Source of the DNA: Pseudomonadales bacterium
Lineage (GTDB): Bacteria; Pseudomonadota; Gammaproteobacteria; Pseudomonadales; IMCC2047
DNA: 64,000 nt
NCBI GenBank assembly: GCA_024234615.1
Contig: JACKNY010000002.1
Coordinates: forward strand, 434,001-498,000
Direction: 5' to 3'
Part shown: piece after piece, positions 1-8,590 of the stretch
Position numbering within the stretch: position 1 is the first letter of the stretch
Layout: every line of letters starts with the position of its first letter
Notes under the pieces: generated by a model
Databases searched by the model: none
The model's input: only the letters and a program-made list of their open reading frames with translations
What the model was told of the DNA's origin: nothing
Translations under genes and position numbers: made by a program

Positions 1-910
1 TTCCGGTGCCGATTTAGCTCTACTATATGATACGCAAAGCTATCTAAGCCGCCACGAGTCTGCGGTAAGTAATGGTCAGCATATCTCCAGATTAATTTCT
101 TTGGAGGGGGTGGCTGGCGCAGTCGCCGCCGTACTGGCAAGTATTCTCATGATCTGGTCTTTACAATGGGTGGTATTGATACAGGCCATTGTCGGATTTG
201 CGCCATTACTAATCGCGCTAACCCTGGTTGAATCACCAAGAGAGATATCTGTCTCAGGCCATAGAGAGAATGCCACTCGCGTGAAAGCAGCCATTATTGA
301 AAAACCCTTAGTTTTAAGTATCACACTGGCATTGATTGTATTTAATCTGGCAGCGATTTATGGCTTTTGGTTGTACCAAAAGTACTGGGAAGTGCGTGGT
401 ATTCCACTGACTTACTTCGGCTATTTATGGGCTCTGCACTGCTTGGTTCGCAGCATCGCCGCTCGTTTTGCCAATGAGGTTGAGTCGTTATTCGGTTCAC
501 GCTTAACCCTGCTACTGGTGGCAATACTCAACATTGTTGGGCTTGCTGGAATGGCCTTAACGCCTGGTTTAATTGGTGTTTATTTGGCACTGCTCCTGCC
601 TATCTCCCGTGGCGTAGGATCGGTCATACTCTATGACGGGTTAAACAAACGACTCACTTCTGAGTTTCGGGCAACAGTTAATTCGTTAGTAAATTTGGGG
701 TTTCGCTCCATTTTTATTCTAACCGGCCCCTTATTAGGCGTCCTGACTGATCGGTACGGAGTGGAATCCAGCCTATTGCTTTTGGCAGCAGTTTTCACTC
801 CCACTTTCGGCTTTGTACTGTTCTTGTTATTTCGCAGTATTCGTGAGGAAAAAGCTTTAGTTGAAATTGAGGAACACTCTGCGACTTCAATAAACCAACC
901 GATAAGTTGA
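1..910 (+). CDS. MFS transporter, C-terminal part (5' end outside window)
   Basis: The reading frame is open from the first bases of the window, so the start lies upstream. The visible ~300 residues begin with an MFS-like SGADLALLYDT segment and continue through several hydrophobic helices, for example around MIWSLQWVVLIQAIVGFAPL and the C-terminal VFTPTFGFVLFLLF. This is the pattern of the second half of a 12-helix major facilitator. The acidic/Ser-rich tail after the last helix is probably cytoplasmic. Substrate cannot be told. An internal TTG at 101 is not the real start because homology-like sequence continues upstream of it. Confidence 0.8.
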   Translation, partial: SGADLALLYDTQSYLSRHESAVSNGQHISRLISLEGVAGAVAAVLASILMIWSLQWVVLIQAIVGFAPLLIALTLVESPREISVSGHRENATRVKAAIIEKPLVLSITLALIVFNLAAIYGFWLYQKYWEVRGIPLTYFGYLWALHCLVRSIAARFANEVESLFGSRLTLLLVAILNIVGLAGMALTPGLIGVYLALLLPISRGVGSVILYDGLNKRLTSEFRATVNSLVNLGFRSIFILTGPLLGVLTDRYGVESSLLLLAAVFTPTFGFVLFLLFRSIREEKALVEIEEHSATSINQPIS

Positions 911-954
911 GAGCGACAATCGATCTTAACAGAGGTGACATTGTTTAACGAAAG

Positions 955-979
955 ATGGGGCTGCGCCGAGTAGCTCCAT
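955..979. terminator. Hairpin between convergent genes
   Basis: ATGGGGCT and AGCTCCAT can form an 8-bp stem (one G-U pair) around a 9-base loop, between the MFS gene and the convergent small zinc-ribbon gene. On the + strand it is followed by only TTTCCC, so the U tract is poor. It may serve as a bidirectional terminator. Confidence 0.3.
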
Positions 980-993
980 TTCCCTCCCCAGGG

Positions 994-1167
994 TCAAAGT
1001 CCTTTAACCCGCTCTTTCCCGCAACGCTCACATTTAAATACCGTCACTAACTTGCCCTGTTTTGAGTCAAAGTGATTATCCTTCACCACTTTCCATTTGT
1101 GATGCCCATGTTGACATAAGCCAAGCGGTTTGGCTTTTTTCTTTTTGAAGGGGAGTATATCGGCCAT
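994..1167 (-). CDS. Small zinc-ribbon-like protein (57 aa)
   Basis: Reading the minus strand from the ATG at 1167 gives 57 residues beginning MADILPFKKKKAKPLG and ending at TGA. A Cys-x-His pair (CQHGHHKW, residues 18-25) and a CERC pair (residues 46-49) make a plausible single zinc site, followed by a basic tail. The N-terminus is lysine-rich. I recall similar short proteins in Pseudomonas-like genomes, but none with a known function. It lies downstream of the kinase-like gene on the same strand, 147 bp away, so it could be co-transcribed. It is intact, with a weak AGATAGG-like ribosome site. Confidence 0.7.
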   Translation of the reverse strand: MADILPFKKKKAKPLGLCQHGHHKWKVVKDNHFDSKQGKLVTVFKCERCGKERVKGL

Positions 1168-1290
1168 CCTATCTATACCGTGCTCATTTGGATAAGCCTT
1201 ATCATAATATAAAACTACTTATTGAATGGTATAAATGAAATCTAAACTGTGTGCTGAAGCTCGTGAAGGTACACTAGTCAAATTAGCGAG

Positions 1291-1313
1291 GCTAATAACA
1301 AACGTATATTAGC
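1291..1313 (-). terminator. Hairpin just after the kinase-like gene
   Basis: GCTAATA and TATTAGC form a perfect 7-bp stem with a 9-base loop immediately downstream of the stop codon at 1315. No U tract follows, so this is a weak terminator candidate. Confidence 0.25.
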
Positions 1314-1314
1314 G

Positions 1315-3591
1315 CTATCTTGATTGGCGCTGCTCTCTGATGCGCAGCGCGAGGTCGCCAGTAGGCGGAGCAGGCTTAAAGAAAATATTTATTCGCGTCA
1401 ACAAAGCATCTGCCGCGTCAAAATGGCCTAACTCCAACATTAAATTTATCTGCTCGATAATCTCCTTTCTGATGCTCTGCATTTCCGTTATGGCAATAAA
1501 GTTTTCTGGATTAAGCGCTAGTACTTCTTTATAAATCAACACTGCGTTGTGATCGGCCGGGTACAGTAACTTACCTTCTTTCTTCAGGGTTTGCGCTTGC
1601 CCAAGAAGCCAATCAATCCTTTCTTGTTTTTGCGTCCTTCGCTGCTCCTGCACTATCACAAGGTCCAGCACTTCATCCGTAATTTGACTATCATGCTGAT
1701 CAATAGTCATGAGCGTCAATGGAGATTTTGTTTTTATTGGGACAAAAGAAAGGCTTGACTCAGTATTATCCTTCACGACAGAGCTATTTGTTTTACCGCT
1801 GACGATGTCATAAATACCCTCTCGCAGCTTATTTTGAAGCATTTCCAACCGGTCACGGGTTTTAAAAATAAAATAATCAAAACTCAGGCCAACCTGTTCA
1901 TTACCCTGAATTTGCTGAACGCCCAACTCCTTTGGTTTTTCCTCACGCGAATAATTAAAATAGATAACCGCGCTAGCCAACAGCAGTAGGATAAGTAAAA
2001 CTGACCGCCATAAATATTTCTTTGTCACCTTCGGCGCATAGTCATAGGAAGAACAAGGTTGTTCTGCGAGTGTTTGATATATTTCCTGTGGAATATCAAC
2101 AAAATCATTTTCCTTCAATAGATCATCGCGCTCTATCTCTACCCCAGCTGTTACCGAATCAGGACTAACAGAGGGGTTTTTATTCAATGTTGAGGCATCT
2201 TTGGACGGAATCTCCTGATTATCTACCACCTTATTTTTATTATTGGTTAGCTCACTGTGCGGCAAAGGCTTATCGGTTGCTGGAGGTTTCGTCTGCCGAG
2301 GCACCGAGCTAGCTGTTTTTGTTTTTTCGGATAGAGCGGGAGTAATGTTTTTTATTCCATCAACACCTGAATCGCCCTTAACTTTCACATTTGTATTCGC
2401 TACTTCAACAGCCCGCAGGGGCTTATCCGCGCCACTTTTTTTCTGACTTTCATTTTTTACCGGTTGAGAAGGCGCTGTGATTTTAGCAATGGTCTCATGA
2501 ATATTTTTATCTTCGTGTGCTCGTTTCTTGCCTTTATGCTTCCCTGACTTAAGGCTTTCAATATACTCGTAACTATTGGTAAATTCTGTTGGTGGGACAT
2601 CGTCCCATTCGTTTTTAGACTTCCGGGTGGGTGTAGTGGCGCCAGTTTTAGTGTCGGGCATTAACAGCTTTTCAAAGGTCTCCCGCTGTTTTTTCTTTGC
2701 CGCATGAGATAACGAGAACACATTGCTCTGTACGGGGGGCGTTTTCTTTGAGACCTTTGCCGACTCAACTGAATGCCCATCAATAGCGATAATTATTTCA
2801 TCGTCTATTTTTTCCAGTTCATCAATCATCTCGCGCCCACTCTGGAAACGCTCATCCGGCATTTTCGCTAAGGCATAATCAACAAACTCTTGAAAAACCG
2901 ACAACTCATTGGGCAATTGCACGAAGGAAGCCCCTAACTGCTCAGAACCAACCGCCTCACAACCGTACTTAAAGGGCGCTTTTCCTGTTAGTAAAAAACA
3001 AAAGACCGCGCCCAAACTATAGAGGTCTGCTCGCGCATCCAACGACTCCCTGCGCTGCTGTTCTGGGCTCGCATAATCTGCTGTTTCGAGTAATTTATCC
3101 TGCAATAGCGACTCAGCATTTTGATACATTTCCCGAGCGAAGCCAAAGTCCGTCAGCATTGCTTGGCTGGTTTCTGATGAGAGAATGATATTTGAAGGTT
3201 TGATGTTGTAGTGGCCAATTTTACGCTGTGCCAAATAATCTAAGGCGCCAGCCAACTGCTTCACCACATATATTTTGTCCAATAAGCACATACTTGAAGC
3301 GCGCTTTTCAAGACTCTCCCCCGGAATGTAGTCAACAACACTGTACAGCGCCTCAATGTTTTGCCCGACCTCATGAACTTCAGCAATATTAGGATGAAAA
3401 ACCTGCTTAGCAGTTTCTCCCTCCTTATCAAACCGACTGAGATATCTATTCAGCACGGCATGATCTAACAGCGATTTCGGTAGATACTTCACTACGACCG
3501 CTCGCCCGGAAGATAACTGGGTCGCGAGATATACGAATCCCGCACCACTATTCTCGATGGGTTGGATTATTTTATAGCCTGAAATATCCAT
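1315..3591 (-). CDS. Membrane-anchored Ser/Thr kinase-like protein, probable pseudokinase
   Basis: The 758-residue protein has a Hanks-type kinase fold at residues ~5-265, a long polar lysine-rich linker (~270-520), one membrane helix (~523-545) and an extracytoplasmic C-terminus with TPR-like helices (~650-745). The VxK lysine (K35), DFG (148-150), APE-like ASPEQ and the DxYSLG motif are present. The catalytic loop reads HYNIKPSN, so the catalytic Asp of HRD is Asn129 (codon AAC), and the glycine loop has lost its first two glycines (ENSGAGFVY). In active family members this Asp is the catalytic base, so I infer weak or no phosphotransfer and a role in binding or signalling across the membrane. 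Targets are unknown. The frame is otherwise intact. The ATG at 3591 starts directly at the kinase fold (MDISGYKII). Confidence 0.85.
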   Translation of the reverse strand: MDISGYKIIQPIENSGAGFVYLATQLSSGRAVVVKYLPKSLLDHAVLNRYLSRFDKEGETAKQVFHPNIAEVHEVGQNIEALYSVVDYIPGESLEKRASSMCLLDKIYVVKQLAGALDYLAQRKIGHYNIKPSNIILSSETSQAMLTDFGFAREMYQNAESLLQDKLLETADYASPEQQRRESLDARADLYSLGAVFCFLLTGKAPFKYGCEAVGSEQLGASFVQLPNELSVFQEFVDYALAKMPDERFQSGREMIDELEKIDDEIIIAIDGHSVESAKVSKKTPPVQSNVFSLSHAAKKKQRETFEKLLMPDTKTGATTPTRKSKNEWDDVPPTEFTNSYEYIESLKSGKHKGKKRAHEDKNIHETIAKITAPSQPVKNESQKKSGADKPLRAVEVANTNVKVKGDSGVDGIKNITPALSEKTKTASSVPRQTKPPATDKPLPHSELTNNKNKVVDNQEIPSKDASTLNKNPSVSPDSVTAGVEIERDDLLKENDFVDIPQEIYQTLAEQPCSSYDYAPKVTKKYLWRSVLLILLLLASAVIYFNYSREEKPKELGVQQIQGNEQVGLSFDYFIFKTRDRLEMLQNKLREGIYDIVSGKTNSSVVKDNTESSLSFVPIKTKSPLTLMTIDQHDSQITDEVLDLVIVQEQRRTQKQERIDWLLGQAQTLKKEGKLLYPADHNAVLIYKEVLALNPENFIAITEMQSIRKEIIEQINLMLELGHFDAADALLTRINIFFKPAPPTGDLALRIREQRQSR

Positions 3592-3953
3592 TTAAACCTT
3601 TAGTTCTGTTCCTGTCGGTATTCGCAAAGCTCATCTGGACATACTTTGCGCACCCCAGGTTTATACTCGACCTCAGGAACCTCTGAAAAATTCCTTAAAG
3701 TGAGTTCTGATATTTATCAACACACTAAGTATATATTGACAGCAATAACTATGCCGGACGAAAAAAAAGCTCTATTTTACAATGGCTTCGGCTTAACTAT
3801 TGAATAATTATGGGCGTGTTCAGTCAGTAAAAAATACAATTTGTAAATTTATCTGACGCCATTACGTTTCATTTTAATCACCTTTCACTTCTAACAGCAA
3901 TGTGAGACATTAGCGCCACTACTGACCCACCAACTCTAAAAAAGTGATTTTTC
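3592..3953. other. Intergenic region between divergent genes
   Basis: This AT-rich 362-bp stretch lies between the kinase-like gene and the DUF3301 gene. It should carry promoters for both. A TTGACA is present at 3737-3742 but without a clear -10 box at normal spacing. I see no open frame with a believable start, no tRNA and no strong terminator. Confidence 0.4.
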
Positions 3954-4271
3954 GTGTACCTTGAACTAAGCCATTTATTATGGACTTTCGTCATTCTATC
4001 GGGCTTTTCCTATTGGTGGCATGCCTATGGCATCAAGCAGACTGCATTACAGCAAACAAAAGCCTACTGCCAAAAAATGGATCTGCAAATGCTAGATGAA
4101 AGTATTGCTTTGAATCGAGTCACCATTAAACGTGACAGTAATGGCCATATTAATTTCATTAGAGTATTTCGCTTTGAGTTCGCTTCAACAGGTGACGAGC
4201 GTTATCAGGAGCTCACCACTATGCATGGTCGTCATTGCCAGAATATCCACTTAGATGCGCACAAAATATAG
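3954..4271 (+). CDS. DUF3301 family protein
   Basis: 105 residues: an N-terminal hydrophobic segment (LLWTFVILSGFSYWWHAY) that is probably a membrane anchor, then a small soluble domain with the family pattern NRVTIKRDSNG and RVFRFEFAS(T)GDERY. DUF3301 proteins occur widely in Gammaproteobacteria and have no known function. The start is GTG at 3954, because an in-frame TGA lies three codons upstream and no other start fits. It converges with the DUF2288 gene 38 bp downstream. Confidence 0.75.
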   Translation: MYLELSHLLWTFVILSGFSYWWHAYGIKQTALQQTKAYCQKMDLQMLDESIALNRVTIKRDSNGHINFIRVFRFEFASTGDERYQELTTMHGRHCQNIHLDAHKI

Positions 4272-4309
4272 TGCTTGTTTGTAGGGGAGAAAATTGAATC
4301 TCAACCTGA

Positions 4310-4624
4310 TTAGATGAGTTTATCTTGCTGCACCAATACCCAAGGTTTAATCACCACTGTCCAAAGTTTAGCTTCTTCTGCCAACCAGATTTTCGCTTGC
4401 TTATCTGAGACTTTCATCAGCAAATCACGTTCCATCCAGCTTTTTATTTGCGCGACATCGTCCCTGGCAAAATGCAAAGCAACCATCACTAAATCCAATT
4501 CTGGTGCAATATAAACACAATTACCTGTTGCGAAAAAACGCTGTAATTCCTGCCAGCTAATTCTGGCGGTTTGGGCATTGACCTCCGCCATGGTGGCTTC
4601 TTCGTGACTGCTAGACTCTGACAT
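4310..4624 (-). CDS. DUF2288 family protein
   Basis: 104 residues. The core from ARISWQELQRFF through LDLVMVALHFARDD to WTVVIKPWVLVQ matches the small DUF2288 family, which is cytoplasmic and uncharacterised. There is no signal peptide, membrane helix or metal motif. It is divergent from ppnP (118 bp between starts) and convergent with the DUF3301 gene. The start ATG at 4624 has only a weak ribosome site; an internal Met at residue 12 is an alternative. Confidence 0.75.
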   Translation of the reverse strand: MSESSSHEEATMAEVNAQTARISWQELQRFFATGNCVYIAPELDLVMVALHFARDDVAQIKSWMERDLLMKVSDKQAKIWLAEEAKLWTVVIKPWVLVQQDKLI

Positions 4625-4702
4625 TGGTTATAACTTTTCAATAAATGAGAAAATGGATGAGGGAGGGATTATAACGATCTCCTCCTTTATGAACTAGCCT
4701 GC

Positions 4703-4732
4703 TATAATCGCGCGCCCACTATTTCCAGGAGA
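4703..4732 (+). promoter_or_regulatory. -10 box and ribosome site of ppnP
   Basis: A TATAAT at 4703-4708 lies about 35 bp before the ppnP ATG, and an AGGAGA at 4727-4732 is spaced 10 bases from it. No good -35 box is seen 17 bp upstream, so the promoter call is tentative. Confidence 0.35.
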
Positions 4733-4742
4733 CTAAAAGAGT

Positions 4743-5024
4743 ATGTTCAATGTGAATGAATACTTTGATGGCAAGGTAAAATCTATCGCTTTCCAAACTG
4801 ACTCGCTACCCGCGACCGTTGGTGTGATGGCGCCAGGCGATTATGAATTTGGCACCAGCAAAAAAGAAACCATGACAGTCATAAGTGGCGCATTAACCGT
4901 TAAACTACCACAAAGCGATGACTGGCAGACTTTTAACGCTGGCGACCAATTTGAGGTAGCAGCAAATCAGCATTTTCAACTTCAAGTCGCTGTCGATACC
5001 GCATACCTCTGTACGTACGGATAG
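4743..5024 (+). CDS. ppnP: Pyrimidine/purine nucleoside phosphorylase PpnP
   Basis: The 93-residue protein matches the PpnP (YaiE, DUF1255) family over its whole length: MFNVNEYFDGKVKSI at the start, ATVGVMAPGDYEFGT, and the cupin-like GDQFEVAANQHFQLQV near the end. The family is a small cupin that splits nucleosides with phosphate to the free base and ribose-1-phosphate in the cytoplasm. The gene stands alone between its own promoter and a good intrinsic terminator, so it is probably monocistronic. Confidence 0.92.
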   Translation: MFNVNEYFDGKVKSIAFQTDSLPATVGVMAPGDYEFGTSKKETMTVISGALTVKLPQSDDWQTFNAGDQFEVAANQHFQLQVAVDTAYLCTYG

Positions 5025-5068
5025 TTCCAGCTAATTTTTGGCAACCATTTTTTTCTGGCTGATTCGCC

Positions 5069-5101
5069 ATTGGGCTCGCATCCTGAGCCCAATTATTTTC
5101 T
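5069..5101 (+). terminator. Intrinsic terminator of ppnP
   Basis: ATTGGGCTC and GAGCCCAAT form a perfect 9-bp stem with a 7-base loop, followed by TATTTTCT, 45 bp after the ppnP stop. Confidence 0.65.
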
Positions 5102-5174
5102 ATCTTAAATGAAAACCGGCATATCCTTTGCTATACCTAACCTTATATTTTGATAAATACGGGGGATATATACC

Positions 5175-5393
5175 ATGACAATGCACTTTTCCGTACACCA
5201 ACATGACGATGGCTGGTATCGCTTAACTGCCGAAACAGCGCAAAAAGTGACTATTCTTGTCTGTGATTGCGAAACGAAAGCTCTTGCTCAGCATATGCAA
5301 GAGAGCCTGAATAGTGCTCCGAACGAGACACAAAAGCAGGTTATTGCCGCTATTGGTATGGAATTATTGCAGGAACTAGCGCAAAGCGCCTAG
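5175..5393 (+). CDS. Small hypothetical protein (72 aa)
   Basis: A short acidic protein beginning MTMHFSVHQHDDGWYRL, with a CDCETK segment in the middle and a helical Gln/Ala-rich C-terminus. I do not recognise a family. It has a good ribosome site (GGGGGA, 8 bases before the ATG) and lies behind the ppnP terminator, so it should have its own promoter. It converges with the RND permease gene, with only 4 bp between the stops. Cytoplasmic by sequence. The clear ribosome site supports a real gene. Confidence 0.55.
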   Translation: MTMHFSVHQHDDGWYRLTAETAQKVTILVCDCETKALAQHMQESLNSAPNETQKQVIAAIGMELLQELAQSA

Positions 5394-5397
5394 TCTT

Positions 5398-8300
5398 CTA
5401 GTCGGGCCAGTTATTATTGTTAGGCCGTAAAGCAGGTTTTCTGAAAAGACGGAGCGCTCTTTGCCATAAGTGCGCGACTGAAAACCCCATAAAAGTTCGG
5501 AAAATAAGGGGGATCACAAAAAGTGTCAGCAATGTTGAAACGGCAAGACCGCTCACAATAGCTGTTGCTACCGGCCCCCAAATCAGTGATTTCCCCGCCA
5601 ACCCGGCCGCCAGAGAAAAAAGTCCGGCAATAGTGGTCAGAGAAGTAATCAGAATCGGAATAACACGTCTTCTTGCCGCATAGACTGTCGCATGCAATAA
5701 ACTCATACCAGACGTTAACCGCTCATTGGCAGCTGAAATGAGGACAATTGCTGAATTTACCGAGATGCCCATCAACGCCACCACACCATAGAGTGTATAA
5801 AGACTGAGAGGGTTATTAGTCACAAATAACCCCAAAATAACCCCCGTAATCGCCAAGGGCAAAGAGGTCAGCACCATCAATGGTTGCCAATAACTACGAA
5901 ATTGGGTGCCAAGAATGATATATATTAAACCAACACCCAGTAACGCTAGCATCCAAATGGCATCAAGAGATTCCTGAATATCATCAAGCTCACCGGTAAA
6001 ATCCAAATTGATATTGGGAAATTCGCCGCTAATCCTGCGCCACTCATCCTCAATCAGTTGATTCGCTTGCACAGTATTGATTGCTTCCTTATCAATATCT
6101 GCTTCCAACGTAATAGTTCGGCGAAAATTATAGTGCCGAATATTGTGTTGTCCTAAGCCATACTTGGGTATCACGAGATCACCAAGAGCCACCGCACCCC
6201 CCTGCGGTAATGACAAGGTTTGGCGCAAGAGTGCATCAATGCCAGCGCGTTTATCTTGTTTTGCTACGACACGCACCTTCACCTCTTCGCCCCGGTCTTG
6301 AAAGTCCGTGACAATCTCTCCGTCAACATAGGCTTGCATCACTCTACTGACCGTGTTCGGGTTTAGTCCCGCTCGTTTAATGGCATCCGCATTGAGCCTC
6401 AGCACTAGTTCTGGATTGCCAGCTCGATAATCCAGAGTAATGTTGCTGTAATTACCCTGCGATTGCATGAACTGACTTAAACGATCAGCGGCCTTTTTGA
6501 TGGTGGCAAAATCATCACCACGCACCTTGACGCTGACGGCCCGTGTCGTCGGTGGGCCATTATTCATACGTAACAGAGAGAGTGATTTAATACCCTCCAC
6601 TTTCTGCAACCTTTCTTGTACCGCATCCGCCACTTCATCCACGGATCGGAATCCATGTTGTGCCGGATTGAGACTAACCATTACCTGCCCGACATTATTA
6701 CCAAATAACGGTTCCGTTTCTGTCATTTGTTGTCCGGCATAGGCCAGCGTTGCCCTCAGCTCATCAGGCTCTATGACCTCCAGCATTTGGGTTTCAATCT
6801 CGCGTATAATGCGCCCGTTTTCCTCCAGCGAAGTACCACTGTCTGTCTGCACATTTACGTAGAACAGGCGCAACGGGTCGGTTTCAAAGAAGTTGAAGCG
6901 AATCAGGCCAAAAGCCAAAATTAAGATCGCTAAAATAAAAATTGCACCCGAACAAGTTATTGAAATAATCGGATGCCGTAGGGCCTTGAGCAACCACCGC
7001 GTATAGCGTAACTTCACCTTGTGGGTCATACGGTCACGCCAGGTTTTAGTGGCCGCTTTGGCGTATTTCCCCGACGCACTAACGTGAGCAGGCAGCATCC
7101 AATAGGCTTCTATTAGGCTGATTGCAAGCGCAATAGTTACCACGAGGGGAATGACCTTCATAAACTCACCCAGGATGCCGGGCAACAACATCAATGGCAG
7201 GAAAGCCGCCATGGTGGTCAATACAGAGGTCGTTACGGGCGCAAAAACTTCTCTTAATGCCTCAATTGCGGCAGCAATACCCTCAACACCGTTCTGCAGC
7301 TTGCGGTACATGGTTTCAACCACAACCACCGCATCATCCACTAACATACCAAGGGCAATGACGACACCCAGTAACACCATGTTATTCAGCGACATACCGA
7401 TGATATTGAGAAATAGAAAAGTACCCGCTAACGTAAAAGGAATACCGATACTGGTCAGAAACGAAATACGATTCCCCAAAAAAACCCAGGTTACCAATAG
7501 CACTAACAAAAGGCCGATCAGGGCATTGTTTTGCATCAACGCCAGTGCTTCTTTGGTGCTAATGGTTTGATCGTCTACCAGCGTTAGACGTACACCTGTG
7601 TTTTCGCTCAGCGCATTGCGCTGGTCGATATAGGCCTGCACCCGTTCCACTAATTCAATAACGTTGGTATTGGCTTTTTTAACAATTGGTAGCATCACCG
7701 CCGGTTCGCCCTGATAGAATACCAATTCGGAAGGTTCCTCTGTCGATCGCGACAGCTCCGCCAAGGCCCCGAGCGCAACGACGCCTTGCGCAGTGATTAC
7801 CGAGTAATTCGCCATGACCTCAGGGTTAGCACTGGTACCCGCTAATCGCACCAACCACTGGCCCTCACTGGTATCAATATCACCGCCTGATACGTCGCGA
7901 AAATAAGCACGTACCGTATCGCTCAGATCTGCCGGTGTAATACCTAAACCCACTAATCTTTCAGGGAAAAAGGAGACATGCAATTCAGGGTCATCCAACC
8001 CCATCGGGGTGATTTTATCAATCCCTTTGAGGCGCTCCAGGTCCTTTCTTACATTGCGCGCCTGTACGCGTAAATTCTCGTCCGCTCCGACGCCTGTAAC
8101 CACCACAGTAGCAGCCGGAAATCCGCTCGAACTGGTGATTTCATAAATAATTGGGTCTTCCGCTTCGCTTGGTAGCTCATCATTGTAAGTATTTTGCACC
8201 TCTCGACGTAGATCACTCAAGCGTTTATCAAAAGTACGCTCATCGATTTGATTAAAACGAATGAGAATATTGGAAATAGCTTCTCGGCTGGTGCTGGTGA

Positions 8301-8541
8301 CAAATTTAATATCTGAAACCCCGCTAGCGATCGCGTCCTCTAGAGGATCAGTAATACGTCGTTCGATATCTTCTGCCGAAGCACCCGGCAGGATGGTAAT
8401 GACATTTACCCAGTTAAAATTAATTTCAGGGTCGCGCGCAGGAGGCAATTGTTGATAAGCCAAATAGCCTAATACCAAAACCAACCCGAAACTAAGATTG
8501 GTCAGCACATGATTACTGAGCAGGCGCTGCAACCAACTCAT
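5398..8541 (-). CDS. RND efflux permease (inner membrane pump)
   Basis: 1047 residues, the usual size for a proton-driven RND pump of the AcrB/HAE1 type. The N-terminus (helix at ~10-30, then LPPARDPEINF) and two large periplasmic loops are typical. The proton-relay Asp pair is present in helix 4 (LVDDAVVVVE, D402/D403). The second half repeats the layout, with ALMGISVNSAIVLI near the C-terminus. It would work with the adaptor encoded just upstream on the same strand (49 bp gap) and an outer-membrane channel, which is not encoded here. The substrate is unknown; it belongs to the divergent HAE1-like branch rather than the classical AcrB branch. No local regulator is seen. Confidence 0.92.
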   Translation of the reverse strand: MSWLQRLLSNHVLTNLSFGLVLVLGYLAYQQLPPARDPEINFNWVNVITILPGASAEDIERRITDPLEDAIASGVSDIKFVTSTSREAISNILIRFNQIDERTFDKRLSDLRREVQNTYNDELPSEAEDPIIYEITSSSGFPAATVVVTGVGADENLRVQARNVRKDLERLKGIDKITPMGLDDPELHVSFFPERLVGLGITPADLSDTVRAYFRDVSGGDIDTSEGQWLVRLAGTSANPEVMANYSVITAQGVVALGALAELSRSTEEPSELVFYQGEPAVMLPIVKKANTNVIELVERVQAYIDQRNALSENTGVRLTLVDDQTISTKEALALMQNNALIGLLLVLLVTWVFLGNRISFLTSIGIPFTLAGTFLFLNIIGMSLNNMVLLGVVIALGMLVDDAVVVVETMYRKLQNGVEGIAAAIEALREVFAPVTTSVLTTMAAFLPLMLLPGILGEFMKVIPLVVTIALAISLIEAYWMLPAHVSASGKYAKAATKTWRDRMTHKVKLRYTRWLLKALRHPIISITCSGAIFILAILILAFGLIRFNFFETDPLRLFYVNVQTDSGTSLEENGRIIREIETQMLEVIEPDELRATLAYAGQQMTETEPLFGNNVGQVMVSLNPAQHGFRSVDEVADAVQERLQKVEGIKSLSLLRMNNGPPTTRAVSVKVRGDDFATIKKAADRLSQFMQSQGNYSNITLDYRAGNPELVLRLNADAIKRAGLNPNTVSRVMQAYVDGEIVTDFQDRGEEVKVRVVAKQDKRAGIDALLRQTLSLPQGGAVALGDLVIPKYGLGQHNIRHYNFRRTITLEADIDKEAINTVQANQLIEDEWRRISGEFPNINLDFTGELDDIQESLDAIWMLALLGVGLIYIILGTQFRSYWQPLMVLTSLPLAITGVILGLFVTNNPLSLYTLYGVVALMGISVNSAIVLISAANERLTSGMSLLHATVYAARRRVIPILITSLTTIAGLFSLAAGLAGKSLIWGPVATAIVSGLAVSTLLTLFVIPLIFRTFMGFSVAHLWQRALRLFRKPALRPNNNNWPD

Positions 8542-8590
8542 CTTTGCTCGCTCAGCTCCAGTTTATTAATTTGACGCATCATCAACATGC

